Below are positions 54,760-64,000 of a stretch of 64,000 bases of DNA, in pieces. The stretch covers positions 3,286,001 to 3,350,000 of the forward strand of contig CM074128.1 in the NCBI GenBank assembly GCA_037178625.1, in the 5' to 3' direction. Numbering within the stretch: position 1 is the stretch's first letter; each line of letters starts with the position of its first letter. The DNA is from Skeletonema tropicum. Lineage: Eukaryota > Bacillariophyta > Thalassiosirophyceae > Thalassiosirales > Thalassiosiraceae. A program made the position numbers and the translations under genes. A model generated the notes under the pieces. That model was not told where the DNA came from, searched no databases, and worked only from the letters and a program-made list of their open reading frames with translations.

Positions 54760-55459
54760 TTAAAATCCTGGAATTCGCAATTGATCAAAATATCGCCAGA
54801 TAAGATCAGGCGCAACAAGTGCATCCACCTCATGAACAATTCCGTTCTTGCCAACATTGACACTCTTGATAATTTTCGCATCATTGTTCCCTATCACAAC
54901 GCCACCATCTTCCTTGGCACCAAATCCCATAAATCCACCACTCTTACTGCGACCTACACGTAATTCCCCACCGGCAGTCAACACCCCACCGATGCTCAAC
55001 GCAGCAACTCCATCGGCAGTCTTTGGGAACAGTCCAATCTTCCCTCTGTAATCTTTCTCTTGTAACCTTTCCATTTGGAATCAAGTGGTAGGATGCAAGC
55101 TTCTCTGTGATTTCTAAATTACGTGGATCGGAGATTTGTAGTTTTCTCTTTTGGTCAATTTCTGCCACTGACAGCAGTCGGAAGCGCAGAAATATCGTGT
55201 AGTCGGTCCCTTTGAGTGAGGCGTAGCCATTTGGAATCTTGGAGAAGATTGTAGTTTCGAATAGAGGGTAGTTTTCTTTGAGGAATGCTTCAATTGTTTG
55301 GCCCTCCTCGGCGTCTTCAGTGCTGGGAGACTCCGCTCTGAGAAGTGTGGCTGTGTTCTCTCGTGCAAGTCGGGCAACTGGTGTGGCTGGAGATGTGAAG
55401 GCCTGAGCGGCAGGTAATGCCATTGAGGCGACGATGAAAAGCTTGCTTAGAATCATCAT
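54760..55459 (-). CDS. Plastid-targeted fasciclin (FAS1)-domain protein
   Basis: Signal peptide MMILSKLFIVASMALPAAQA followed by FTSPA, the plastid ASAF-type motif. The FAS1 domain shows TIEAFLKENYPLFETTIF near its start, LASYHLIPNGKV (the YH.. block), then GVLTAGGELRVG, VIGNNDAKIIKSVNVGKNG and IVHEVDALVAP. A 1-nt slip near 55021-55030 (in the CCCAAAG run on the gene strand) splits DWTVPK from KTADGVAAL. FAS1 proteins are secreted or plastid adhesion-like domains; the function here is unknown. Confidence 0.8.
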
Positions 55460-55771
55460 GGATATGAAGGATTATAAGGTTTACACCACAAGCTGGCAGT
55501 AGGTCTGGGTATTGATTCAATAGATAGGCGGGTTTGGCTTGAAGTGATTCATCGCCATGGTTTGATGCGTAAGTAGCAAGAGGCAAGCTGACGTTGAAAG
55601 TTGAAGATGCGACAAAAGTGAGTGCCTGCAAAAGTCCCGTCTCCCGTCCCTCTTTCCCCTTTCAATTTTCAAACGAAGACGCGAGAAAGATCTTCATCAC
55701 ATGCACTCATCAGCAGATTAAATGCGATGGACCATGGCTGCCGTTGATGTTGTAGTGTTGGTAACTAAGCA
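55460..55771. other. Divergent promoter region between FAS1 and MutY genes
   Basis: About 310 bp. No coding sequence supported; both flanking genes start here in opposite directions. Confidence 0.4.
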
Positions 55772-57806
55772 ATGCGAGTAATATCATTTGTACATTTGAC
55801 AGCATTATCAGCGCGACATCCCATCTCCTCAAATAGTCGTCACAAGATTTCCACAATCCGGAGACCTCTTCAGTTTCAACTCAGTCACAACATCTCACTA
55901 CCTCTCCAGATGGCATCATCAGTAACGGCAGAGGAGCCTCGAAAGAGGCCAAGCAACAACAGCAACAATACAAATAATTCTCCTTCTCGAGCCGAAAAGA
56001 AGAGAAAGAGTGCCACCAGCGATATCGATCTGCTTCAAAATTGGATTGAACACGACAATCACACATATCATGTGGACACATTTTTAACTCCGTCACAGGC
56101 ATATAAAATACGGACCCGGTTGGTAAGTTGGTATCGCGCAAATAGACGACAATTACCCTGGAGAGGTGATCCAGGCCCATATGATCGCAGTACTGTGGGT
56201 TATGCTGCGTCAGCATCAAGTACTGCGTCGTCAAAGGGAAAGAAGAAGAACAAGAAAGGAGGTAAAAAGGATGATAATAATGGGAAAGATATTCGATCAT
56301 TTTTTGGTGGAGCTTCAAAGGCAAAGAGAGAAGAAACAACCAACGAGGCAGAGGAAGAGAAGAAGGAAGAAACTGATGTGGTAGCGTCTTTTGCGGAGAT
56401 AAAAGACGAAGGAAATAGCAGAGAGTTGACTGCCTATGGTATCTGGGTATCTGAGATCATGTTACAACAAACACGTGTTGAGGCTGTGATAAAGTATTGG
56501 ATTAAATGGATGGATAGTTTCCCAACAGTCCACTCTCTCGCCAATGCTACGCCCGAAGAAGTGAACGCTCATTGGGCTGGACTTGGATTTTATCCGTCGT
56601 GCACGTTTGCTTCATGCTGGTGCCAAGCGCGTCGTAAATGATTATGAAGGAATTGTGCCCAACACAGTTGATGAATTGATGAAGGTCGAAGGTATTGGTC
56701 CGATACACTGCATCGGCGATTGCTAGTATTGCATATGGTGTCGAAGTTCCTGTAGTGGACGGTAACGTGTGTCGTGTATTGAGTAGACTGACTGGCATTG
56801 CAAATCACATCAAAGCACCGGTGATGAAAGACGATCTTGGATGGGTGTTGGCAGAAAAGATTAGTCAAAGCTAGGTCTTCCAGTGCCGCTACTGAAACTG
56901 ATGCTAAACTTGGCACTCCTGGCGAAGTTAATCAGGCTTTAATGGAACTAGGAGCTACCTACTGCTCTCCTGCTGGAAGTGGAATCGATGCTAATGATCC
57001 TCTTGTGGAGTTTTATGCTTCGACAAAGTTGGGAAGAGCAATCGGTTACGTTACTAACAGTGCTGGAGGTGCCACTAGAGAGCATGTTGAGGAATTTAGT
57101 TGCAAAAGGCGCATTCAATACAGACAAGAACAAAGGTAGATGTCGTTTGTGCGAGCTCAACGGTGCATCGAACGCCTTCTATTCGATTTCAGATAAAATT
57201 TCCGCAGATTTGTTGACATCTCCTAATGTGAAGCTCGAGAGTGTCTCTGCTATTGCAGGTCATGCCTGCCTGCCAATACCACCTCCTAAGAAAGCCAAGA
57301 GAGAAGAAGTTCTCGCAGTGGCTGTCATTAGCTCACAAGTTGTTGACGATGATCGACGACGTTGGTTGATGGTCAAACGACCTTCGGAGGGTTTACTTGC
57401 AGGGCAATGGGAATTTCCAAACGTTGAAGTATGGAACTCGGCCAAAGCTGATGGGAAGAGAGAGAAGAAAGACAAGACCAAAAGCAAATCAGAGATTGAA
57501 GTCCCAATTATTGATCCTTCCAAACGATCAAAGGCACTTAATAGTTTCATCAGTGATATTTTAGACGAATCAACTGCCATGCAGAAAAGAAAGCAAATCA
57601 AAGACGCTCCAATCACTCATATTTTCTCACATGTAACACACACTATGTGGATAGAGTACAACCATCTCGATGAAGACATTGCGTCGAACAAGAGATGGAA
57701 GCTAGAGAACGGCAGAGAAGCCGGCTGGATGAGTGAAGACGATATGAAAGATGTTGGTATCACGTCAGGCGTGCACAAGATTCTCGCCAAAGTCAAAATC
57801 ATGTAA
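55772..57806 (+). CDS. mutY: A/G-specific adenine DNA glycosylase
   Basis: Removes adenine mispaired with 8-oxoguanine. Visible: RRQLPWRGD, then YGIWVSEIMLQQTRVEAVI (catalytic Glu context), HWAGLGFY, the helix-hairpin-helix VEGIGPYTASAIASIAYG, and PVVDGNVCRVLSRL with the catalytic Asp. The C-terminal NUDIX-like recognition domain follows (MVKRPSEGLLAGQWEFPN, then HIFSHVTHTMWIEY). An insertion of about 70 residues (about 56190-56420) splits LPWRGD from YGIWVSEI and contains KDIRSFFGG, close to a PCNA-binding PIP box. The Fe-S cysteines are widely spaced (TYC, CRLC, GHAC). Slips near 56600, 56705, 56865 and 57095. The N-terminus is Arg/Ser-rich and could be a mitochondrial presequence (alternative start at 55910). 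Confidence 0.85.
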
Positions 57807-58245
57807 TATAATGATCGATTTATAGCAATGGGAATTTCCAAACGTTGAAGTATGGAACTCGGCCAAAGCTGATGGGAAGAGAGAGAAGAAAGACAAGACC
57901 AAAAGCAAATCAGAGATTGAAGTCCCAATTATTGATCCTTCCAAACGATCAAAGGCACTTAATAGTTTCATCAGTGATATTTTAGACGAATCAACTGCCA
58001 TGCAGAAAAGAAAGCAAATCAAAGACGCTCCAATCACTCATATTTTCTCACATGTAACACACACTATGTGGATAGAGTACAACCATCTCGATGAAGACAT
58101 TGCGTCGAACAAGAGATGGAAGCTAGAGAACGGCAGAGAAGCCGGCTGGATGAGTGAAGACGATATGAAAGATGTTGGTATCACGTCAGGCGTGCACAAG
58201 ATTCTCGCCAAAGTCAAAATCATGTAATATAATGATCGATTTATA
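57404..58245 (+). repeat. Exact 421-bp tandem duplication of the mutY 3' end
   Basis: The sequence 57404-57824 is repeated at 57825-58245, apparently without a difference. It covers the last part of the NUDIX-like domain, the stop codon and some 20 bp of 3'UTR. The second copy has an open frame (58000-58227) but sits after the stop. Either a very recent duplication or an assembly artefact. Confidence 0.9.
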
Positions 58246-58273
58246 GTAACTATGTATTATCATCTAACATACG

Positions 58274-61200
58274 TCACTTAGCACCTGAAGTATAGGTGGT
58301 ATTGACATGCATATTAGCTAAAGCTTTCTTCTTCTCCGCATAAGGATTCTTTCCTTTGGCTTTGGACGTTGTAGTGGCATTCTCTTTTCCAGCCGATATA
58401 TTTTGCGCGTGTCTATTCTTTGCCCATTCCGGCCAGCCGGATGAATCTATCACGCTATTATTTTTGGTATCATTCAATTTCAAAGGCGAAGTCAGAGTGA
58501 GACTATAACAGAGCGAGTCTGAACTTGCTTCCGATCTGTCATCTTCAGGAACTTGCTTAAGACTGTAGCACAGTGACTCTGAAAGAGTCGTGTCTAATTC
58601 TTGGTTTTCGACTATTCTGTGCAGTGGACTCCTTGCTGATGGACTCAAGAGAGGCAGTTTTGGTGACAAAGGAGGTAAGTTGTTGTTCTCAGTGGTTCCG
58701 AAAAATGCGTCTTGAAGAAGTTCAGACGCAAATGGGCGATTTGTAGGATCCCTTTCGAAGCATCTAGACAGGATATTTTTCAGCAGAATGAGCTCATGAC
58801 GGTCGCAGTTCTTCAAAGTAGGTAACTCTGGTGGGCCGTTGTGGGCAGTAATGTGTCGGATCAAGGTCACGGGATTCTTGAAGCCCAAGCTCTTCCAGGG
58901 AGGTAGACCTGTCACCATTTGATAGACCACACCCCCAACACTCCAGATATCAGCTCTTCGGCCATATTTCCCATCAAAAACTTCAGGAGCCATGAAGTAA
59001 GGCGTCCCTCGCATTGTCATTTCCATTGAGTCACCAAATTCAGAACCCAGTGCTTCAATTTTCTTGCTTGCACCAAAGTCAGCCACTTTGATAGAACCAT
59101 CATTGCTGACTAAAATATTTCCTCCCTTTATATCGCGGTGGATGATGCCATGAGAGTGTAGATAATCAAGCCCTTTGAGAACTTGTTGCACGTATGTCTT
59201 GACAATGTCAACAGAGAACGGCCCAAACCTCTTCAACAATGACGAGACCGAACCTCCAGGCACCCATTCTTGGAAGATACTTAATGTGTTACGCGAACTG
59301 TCAACCTCAGCACCAAGGTAGCGGACGATGTTTGGATGATTCAATGTCTTCATTACATCGATCTCACGTTGAAACTCCTCTATGACATTCTGTTTGTTGT
59401 CACTCGGTATATTGAGCACCTTGACAGCCATGATACCTAGAGAGAAAGACAAAAAATATGATTAGTCGGGACAAACACATAAGTAGCAAGAGGCACAGTT
59501 TGGATCTGGACGAATACTTACTTCCATTCAACGCGTTCAACCCAGTGTGGACTCTGCCAAATGAACCAACGCCAATTTCAGGGCCGAGATTCCATTTACC
59601 CTTGACCACGGCACTTCTGCTTCTAGGCTTTGCAGCGATGACAGGACTGGAAACGGGATTGATCATCCTGTAGGCATTCTCTTCCGAGCCATTTTCATCA
59701 GTTCTCGAATGAATGCTGAATTCTGGAGATAAATTTTGGAACAATGTTTCTGACATGGACGACCGGTCGCAGACGTTTCCTGATGAAACATGAGCACTGT
59801 CCGAGTCAGCGTGTGAGTTGCTGGTGACATGAGACGCATCGCAGGGAGAAGATGCGTCACTGCCCGAAGAATACCCGACCTCGGCAGATACAATCGATCT
59901 TGATTCGTCACATTGGGTATTATTATTGTCGTCATTTTGAGATGCATCATGTGATTCTGCTTCAGCTTTAACAACCCACTCTTGATCATATCGATCATCT
60001 TCGATATCGTCGCCATCAGTAGTGACTTCACATGTAGGCTGTACTTTTCCCTGGATCAAATTGATCAATCTGCTTTTAATCGCCTGCTTCATTTCTTTCT
60101 TGACCTTTTGCAAGCCGAAATGGACGGCGACGGAATTCTTAACATCCTTCACTGTCACAGTATCCGCATCAGACTCAAGAAATATCTTATCAACCACAGC
60201 AAACAGTTCATCAGTAGTAGGTTCCTGTGATCCGATGGTTGTATCGTCAACGAAATCTGTTCCAGGCGCAGGCTTTTCTTTTCCGATGGTAGCCTTTTCT
60301 AACTCACTGCTGGCTGCATTGATTTTCTTTGGTGCAAGATTGAGTTCCTCCAGTTGTACGGTAGCTTCCGAGACAGGACATTCTCTCTGTATCTCGATTT
60401 GAGCTGATACAGATTTGCCCGCATTTGTAACTTCATCGTCGATCTGCATCTCGGTTTCAACATTTGAGATTGAGTCCTCGATTTCAATAGATGCACCAGG
60501 ATCAGAAGTAATTCCAGCCGCGTCAAAGTCAGCAACGACCTCATCTTCAAAACAATCATTATCAAGCGTTCCTTCATCCTCGGATTGTACCTCAACTGCG
60601 ACAGGATCGGAATCTTTGGTTTCGTCAGATGTATTAGTTTCATCGTCATGAGAACTTTCAGTAATCTCCACGTCAATAGCAGAATGGTCTTCAATCTCAT
60701 CATCATTCTCAATTTGGGCACTCAAGTTCACTCTGCATTCATCCAGCGAGCACACTTCTCCTTCGGAAGAATGCACATCAGAGTGTTTGTCCACTGGCTG
60801 TGCATCAGCTTTAATCTGAGCTTTAGTTGGCGGTTTTGATCCAGCCTTCTTTCCACGAGATTTGCCATTCTTTCTGTCACTATCAACGCCTTCATCGATT
60901 TCCAACTCATCCTCACTATCACTCTCTTGCTCAATGGAATAATCCTCATCGTCATCAGTTTCTTCTTCAGAGAAGCACTCTTCATCGTCGTCACTTTCAT
61001 TCGCATCATCATCCTCATAAGTCGTTACTCAAGCTCTGCTCATAGCTAGTATTTTCATCACCTTCAACATTAGACGGAATAGTACCATCCCTTACGAGCT
61101 CATCAAAGTAATTGCATACCCGAAATCAACTCCCCATAAGAGAAATCTTCTCCATCTCCATCCACATATTCCACCTGCCAAAATGCAGGATCGTCAGTAT

Positions 61201-62203
61201 CATCATATCCCACAACTGTACCAACATATGCCTTACCATGAAAGTCCTTGGCAATCTTGCGATTGATGACGATGTGTGGGTTGGCTGATATTTCTTCTTC
61301 GTTGGTGATACTACTGCTATTGTTGCTGCAACTCTCACTCTCTTCGTTGGAGTTGTTGGTGTTTTCGTCACTTATTGTAGAATCATCATTGTTATTGGAA
61401 GGAGTGGAGTGATCAAGACTCTCATCTATACTCTCATTCTTTGACTGAAAATGACTATCTTCTTCGTCGTTATCAGCACGCTCATGGCCCAAGACTTTGC
61501 TGCCAATATCAGTAACTTCCAGTGTAGCAGACGAAGACGGAGAAAGACCAGCGAACGAAATAGGAGAGAGCAGAGTTGTTTCCAATTGATTCGTCATCTT
61601 GACTGAAGTTAGCGGAGGAGGTGTCAGCATAATATCATCATCAGCCACCACGGGTGAAAGATTGGACGAAGGACTCATCACATTATTATCTGGATTGTTA
61701 TTATTTCGTGGTGTTGAGATGATTTCATCTGTCGTAGCTACTACTGGTGGCGGCACAAATGATGGCTCTTCTGCTGAAGGTGCAATCGGGGAGGATTTAG
61801 GTGCAGCATTCGATTTTTTGACCTGATGCTCATTGACATTGCGCTGTCGCGACGATATGATTTTGGCCTTCAATTGAACATCATCCTCTTGTCGCTCCAG
61901 TCTATTAGTTATTGCTGCATCTTTCAGCGGTGCCCTTTTTTTCTGACCAGCGGTAGCTTTCTTGAGATTCGCCCTCGCAGCTTGGACCGCTTCACTCTGA
62001 TCTTTGTCGGGTTTCATCATCAACGAAGAGGAGGATATCCCTTGCGCATGCGCTGCCGAATGTTGTTGCGATGCCGCTGCTGGTTTAGGTTTGGTTGACG
62101 CCGTCTCCGCGAGAGAGGCAAGCATTCCTCCAGCCATCTGGCCCCGGGCTCTTCCGCCTCTCTTGCGTGTGGCGTGTCGGGATTTATTGGTTGCTTCGGC
62201 CAT
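58274..62203 (-). CDS. STE11/MAPKKK-type protein kinase with N-terminal Tudor-like and DEK_C domains
   Basis: Read as one gene of about 1,300 residues. N-terminus (MAEATNKSRHATRKRGGRAR) is disordered; then a Tudor/Agenet-like unit with FHGKAYVGTVVGYDD and WQVEYVDGDGEDFSYGEL (about 61120-61270). Acidic linkers (EDDDANESDDDEE) follow, and a DEK C-terminal-type domain (DELFAVVDKIFLESDADTV, VKKEMKQAIKSRL; about 60030-60225). The kinase comes last: IGVGSFGRVHTG, IMAVKVLN, IIHRDIKGGNILV, ADFGASKK and APEVF; GTPYFMAPEVFDGKYG and ADIWSVGGVVYQMVTG are typical of MAPKKKs. Intron 59437-59521. Two 1-nt slips (about 61035 and 61120) join the first part to the rest; if these are real breaks, the Tudor part is a separate gene. 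The DEK_C-kinase link needs only the intron. Confidence 0.7.
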
Positions 62204-62508
62204 AGTTGATTCTTCTTCTCTACCTATTATGATGCTGTGCAATCTGCTTTATTCACTCGATAACTCGCCTCGGTGCTGTGTGACATCGCCGAGATCGTAT
62301 GATCATCTTTTTTCGTGATAACGGCATTTTTGATTTGAGTTGTTGCAAGAAAGCAAGAAAACTAAACTTGATGCCGACCTCGCCTAAGCACATGACACAT
62401 CATGACATACATACACTGCTTTGTCTTTGTGTTGCTCTTGCATACCGTAGCATTACTGTCTTGATAAACTACAGACAAACAACGAAGCAATAGACGCAAC
62501 AAATCAAC

Positions 62509-63987
62509 ATGAAGAACCCAATCAGAATACCCCTAAGGTCGTTGAACCTAAAGAGGAAAAAGGAGCAGGTGACAGATCATAAAATCAAACCTAGTCCATC
62601 AGCGCCAGTGAATATAACTTCTACTCCATCATTAACTCAATCTTCGAGCTACAACTCATGCACAAGCTCAGTTGCCAGTAGCACTCAAACGAGGAAATCT
62701 GCAGAACCACCCGGATGGGTCCACAATCCACCACCTCGTACTGTAAATCAGGATAATATATCTTCTAATAACCTGCAGAAAGAGAATAATGTGCCACCTA
62801 TGCGGAATAGTAGTTATCAATATACTCCTTCGAATACCCCACATCATCGTCAATGGTCTCAGCATACTACTGTGCCTTCACCAGTTCGTATTCGATCCCT
62901 ACAGCAAGTGGAAAGTGAAAATATGCAATTGTTTCAAAGACAGAACCCAACTCACATGATGAGTGAAAATACAATCCAAATGACCTATTCCGACAGTAGT
63001 GGCAGTGACGGCAGCAGCATCAGTAGCGTTAGTGGAGATAATCTTGGACCTATTATGGGATTGGATGCAGAAGAATCAAGTGATGAACAGCTTGACTTTT
63101 ACAGAAATGAGCGCTGTGCAAACCATCATTCGAGAAGTGTAGAGGTAGAAGAAAGCCAAGTCTCTTTTCCACAGACCAGTACTACAATGGATTCAGCTAT
63201 AGTAGTGCATTCAACGCAGGAGAACGGAGAATCTGACTTTCGTAATGCCCTATTAAGTGCAAGTTCGACTGAGGCTTCAGGCGATGCTAACAATGATACA
63301 ACCTGCAGCCCCGAAAGAGGTGAAGGAGAAATAAGCAGCCCTGCAGTATCTACCGGGATACTCGATATGAGTCGCATGCAAGATATTTACGCTTCCATGA
63401 TGGTTGCATTTCGAAAGAAGATCATGGCGGAATTACGAGAGGAGATGCAAAAGGAGGTACAACATCAACTCTCTGCGCTTCAGACTGAATTGAGCGAAAT
63501 GAATACTCGTTTGATGAACCTTGAGAAAAATCAAAGTACGCAACAACAAGAATTACAACATTCTTCATCTACGATCGAGACGAGTATTCTCAAGAATATT
63601 AACTCAAAATTGCTCTATGACAGTGATCAGCAGCAGAGGCGATTGGAAGCCATGCTAGATGCAAAGTTAGCAAAGGTCAGTGTTGAAATGAATTTGGCTG
63701 TAAACGAAGTGAAGAAGGAAGGAGAGCGACTCTCGAAGATGATAGTGCGTACAGAATCACCTCCGCGAAATAAAGAATGTAGCAGCATAACTTCTCAGAA
63801 TTGCATCTCTACAAAGGACAAGGAAGAGGGATTGAGATGCGAAAATGCAAGGATCAATGCGAGCTTTGCTGAAGCTATGCTATCAATTGACAAGTGTGTT
63901 GATGATTGTGACAATTTAGCTAATGATTTTGATACAATTGCATATCGTATGAGTCGAGATGGAGACTCTGATGATGAATCGTTTTAG
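62509..63987 (+). CDS. Hypothetical coiled-coil protein
   Basis: 492 residues. The first 280 are Ser/Thr/Asn/Pro-rich and disordered, with basic RIPLRSLNLKRKK at the start. From about 63365 comes a long coiled coil (AFRKKIMAELREEMQKEVQ, LQTELSEMNTRLMNLEKN, then KEGERLSKMIVR). The tail SRDGDSDDESF is acidic. No family recognised. Divergent from the kinase gene. Confidence 0.6.
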   Translation: MKNPIRIPLRSLNLKRKKEQVTDHKIKPSPSAPVNITSTPSLTQSSSYNSCTSSVASSTQTRKSAEPPGWVHNPPPRTVNQDNISSNNLQKENNVPPMRNSSYQYTPSNTPHHRQWSQHTTVPSPVRIRSLQQVESENMQLFQRQNPTHMMSENTIQMTYSDSSGSDGSSISSVSGDNLGPIMGLDAEESSDEQLDFYRNERCANHHSRSVEVEESQVSFPQTSTTMDSAIVVHSTQENGESDFRNALLSASSTEASGDANNDTTCSPERGEGEISSPAVSTGILDMSRMQDIYASMMVAFRKKIMAELREEMQKEVQHQLSALQTELSEMNTRLMNLEKNQSTQQQELQHSSSTIETSILKNINSKLLYDSDQQQRRLEAMLDAKLAKVSVEMNLAVNEVKKEGERLSKMIVRTESPPRNKECSSITSQNCISTKDKEEGLRCENARINASFAEAMLSIDKCVDDCDNLANDFDTIAYRMSRDGDSDDESF

Positions 63988-64000
63988 ATTAATGAATGAA

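Noticed and set aside
58000..58227. A separate small gene downstream of mutY
   Set aside because: It is the second copy of the 421-bp duplication and lies after the mutY stop.

Overview
The window is nuclear DNA from a diatom (a stramenopile with a secondary plastid), possibly a centric one. The evidence is: signal peptides ending in ASAFAP-like motifs with Phe at +1 (SCA-FVSAP, AQA-FTSP, VSA-FSII, VHG-FSS, APCHA-F); short GT-AG introns of about 80-170 bp; both strands densely packed with genes; a CoDi/copia-type retrotransposon; and genes such as plastid-type gyrA, DUF1350 and a HugZ/HOZ-like split-barrel protein. I saw no CRISPR, operon or tRNA.

Layout. 1-1.13 kb: 3' end of a copia-type retrotransposon with its LTR. 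1.2-11.1 kb: a choline-transporter-like protein, a WRN-type exonuclease, a ferric reductase with an EF-hand, a broken G8-domain secreted gene, a transposase-like fragment, a large palindromic element and a conserved secreted protein. 11.2-12.0 kb: a foldback repeat. 12.0-22.6 kb: LLPH-like protein, a large OB-fold protein (CTC1-like), a HOZ-like protein, a plastid DEAD-box helicase and two membrane proteins. 22.6-32 kb: a HAD-methyltransferase-dehydrogenase fusion, an alpha/beta hydrolase, a GT-B-like protein and organellar gyrase A. 32.4-46.6 kb: an HMG-CoA synthase/ketoacyl synthase fusion, a degenerate phosphoglycerate-mutase-like protein, a metallo-beta-lactamase-fold hydrolase, a DUF1350 protein, a TPR protein and three unknown genes. 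46.6-52.3 kb: a gene desert with a 184-bp satellite and a 41-bp hairpin repeat. 52.4-64 kb: a SpoU methyltransferase, an E2-like protein without the catalytic His, a fasciclin protein, MutY, a long Tudor/DEK_C/MAPKKK reading and a coiled-coil protein.

A key caveat: more than 20 single-base frame breaks fall inside otherwise conserved coding sequence, many in homopolymers. In the E2-like gene three compensating indels lie within about 50 bp. This looks like uncorrected long-read consensus error rather than mass pseudogenisation. I therefore annotate broken reading frames as single genes where the protein family continues across the break, and say so in each entry.

The genes are mostly unrelated housekeeping functions: plastid gene expression and replication (helicase, gyrase), DNA repair (MutY, exonuclease, CTC1-like), isoprenoid precursor synthesis (HMG-CoA synthase) and mitochondrial pyruvate dehydrogenase (E2-like). 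The most unusual products are four multidomain proteins: HMGS-KS, HAD-MT-MDR, Tudor-DEK_C-kinase, and an EF-hand set inside a ferric reductase.
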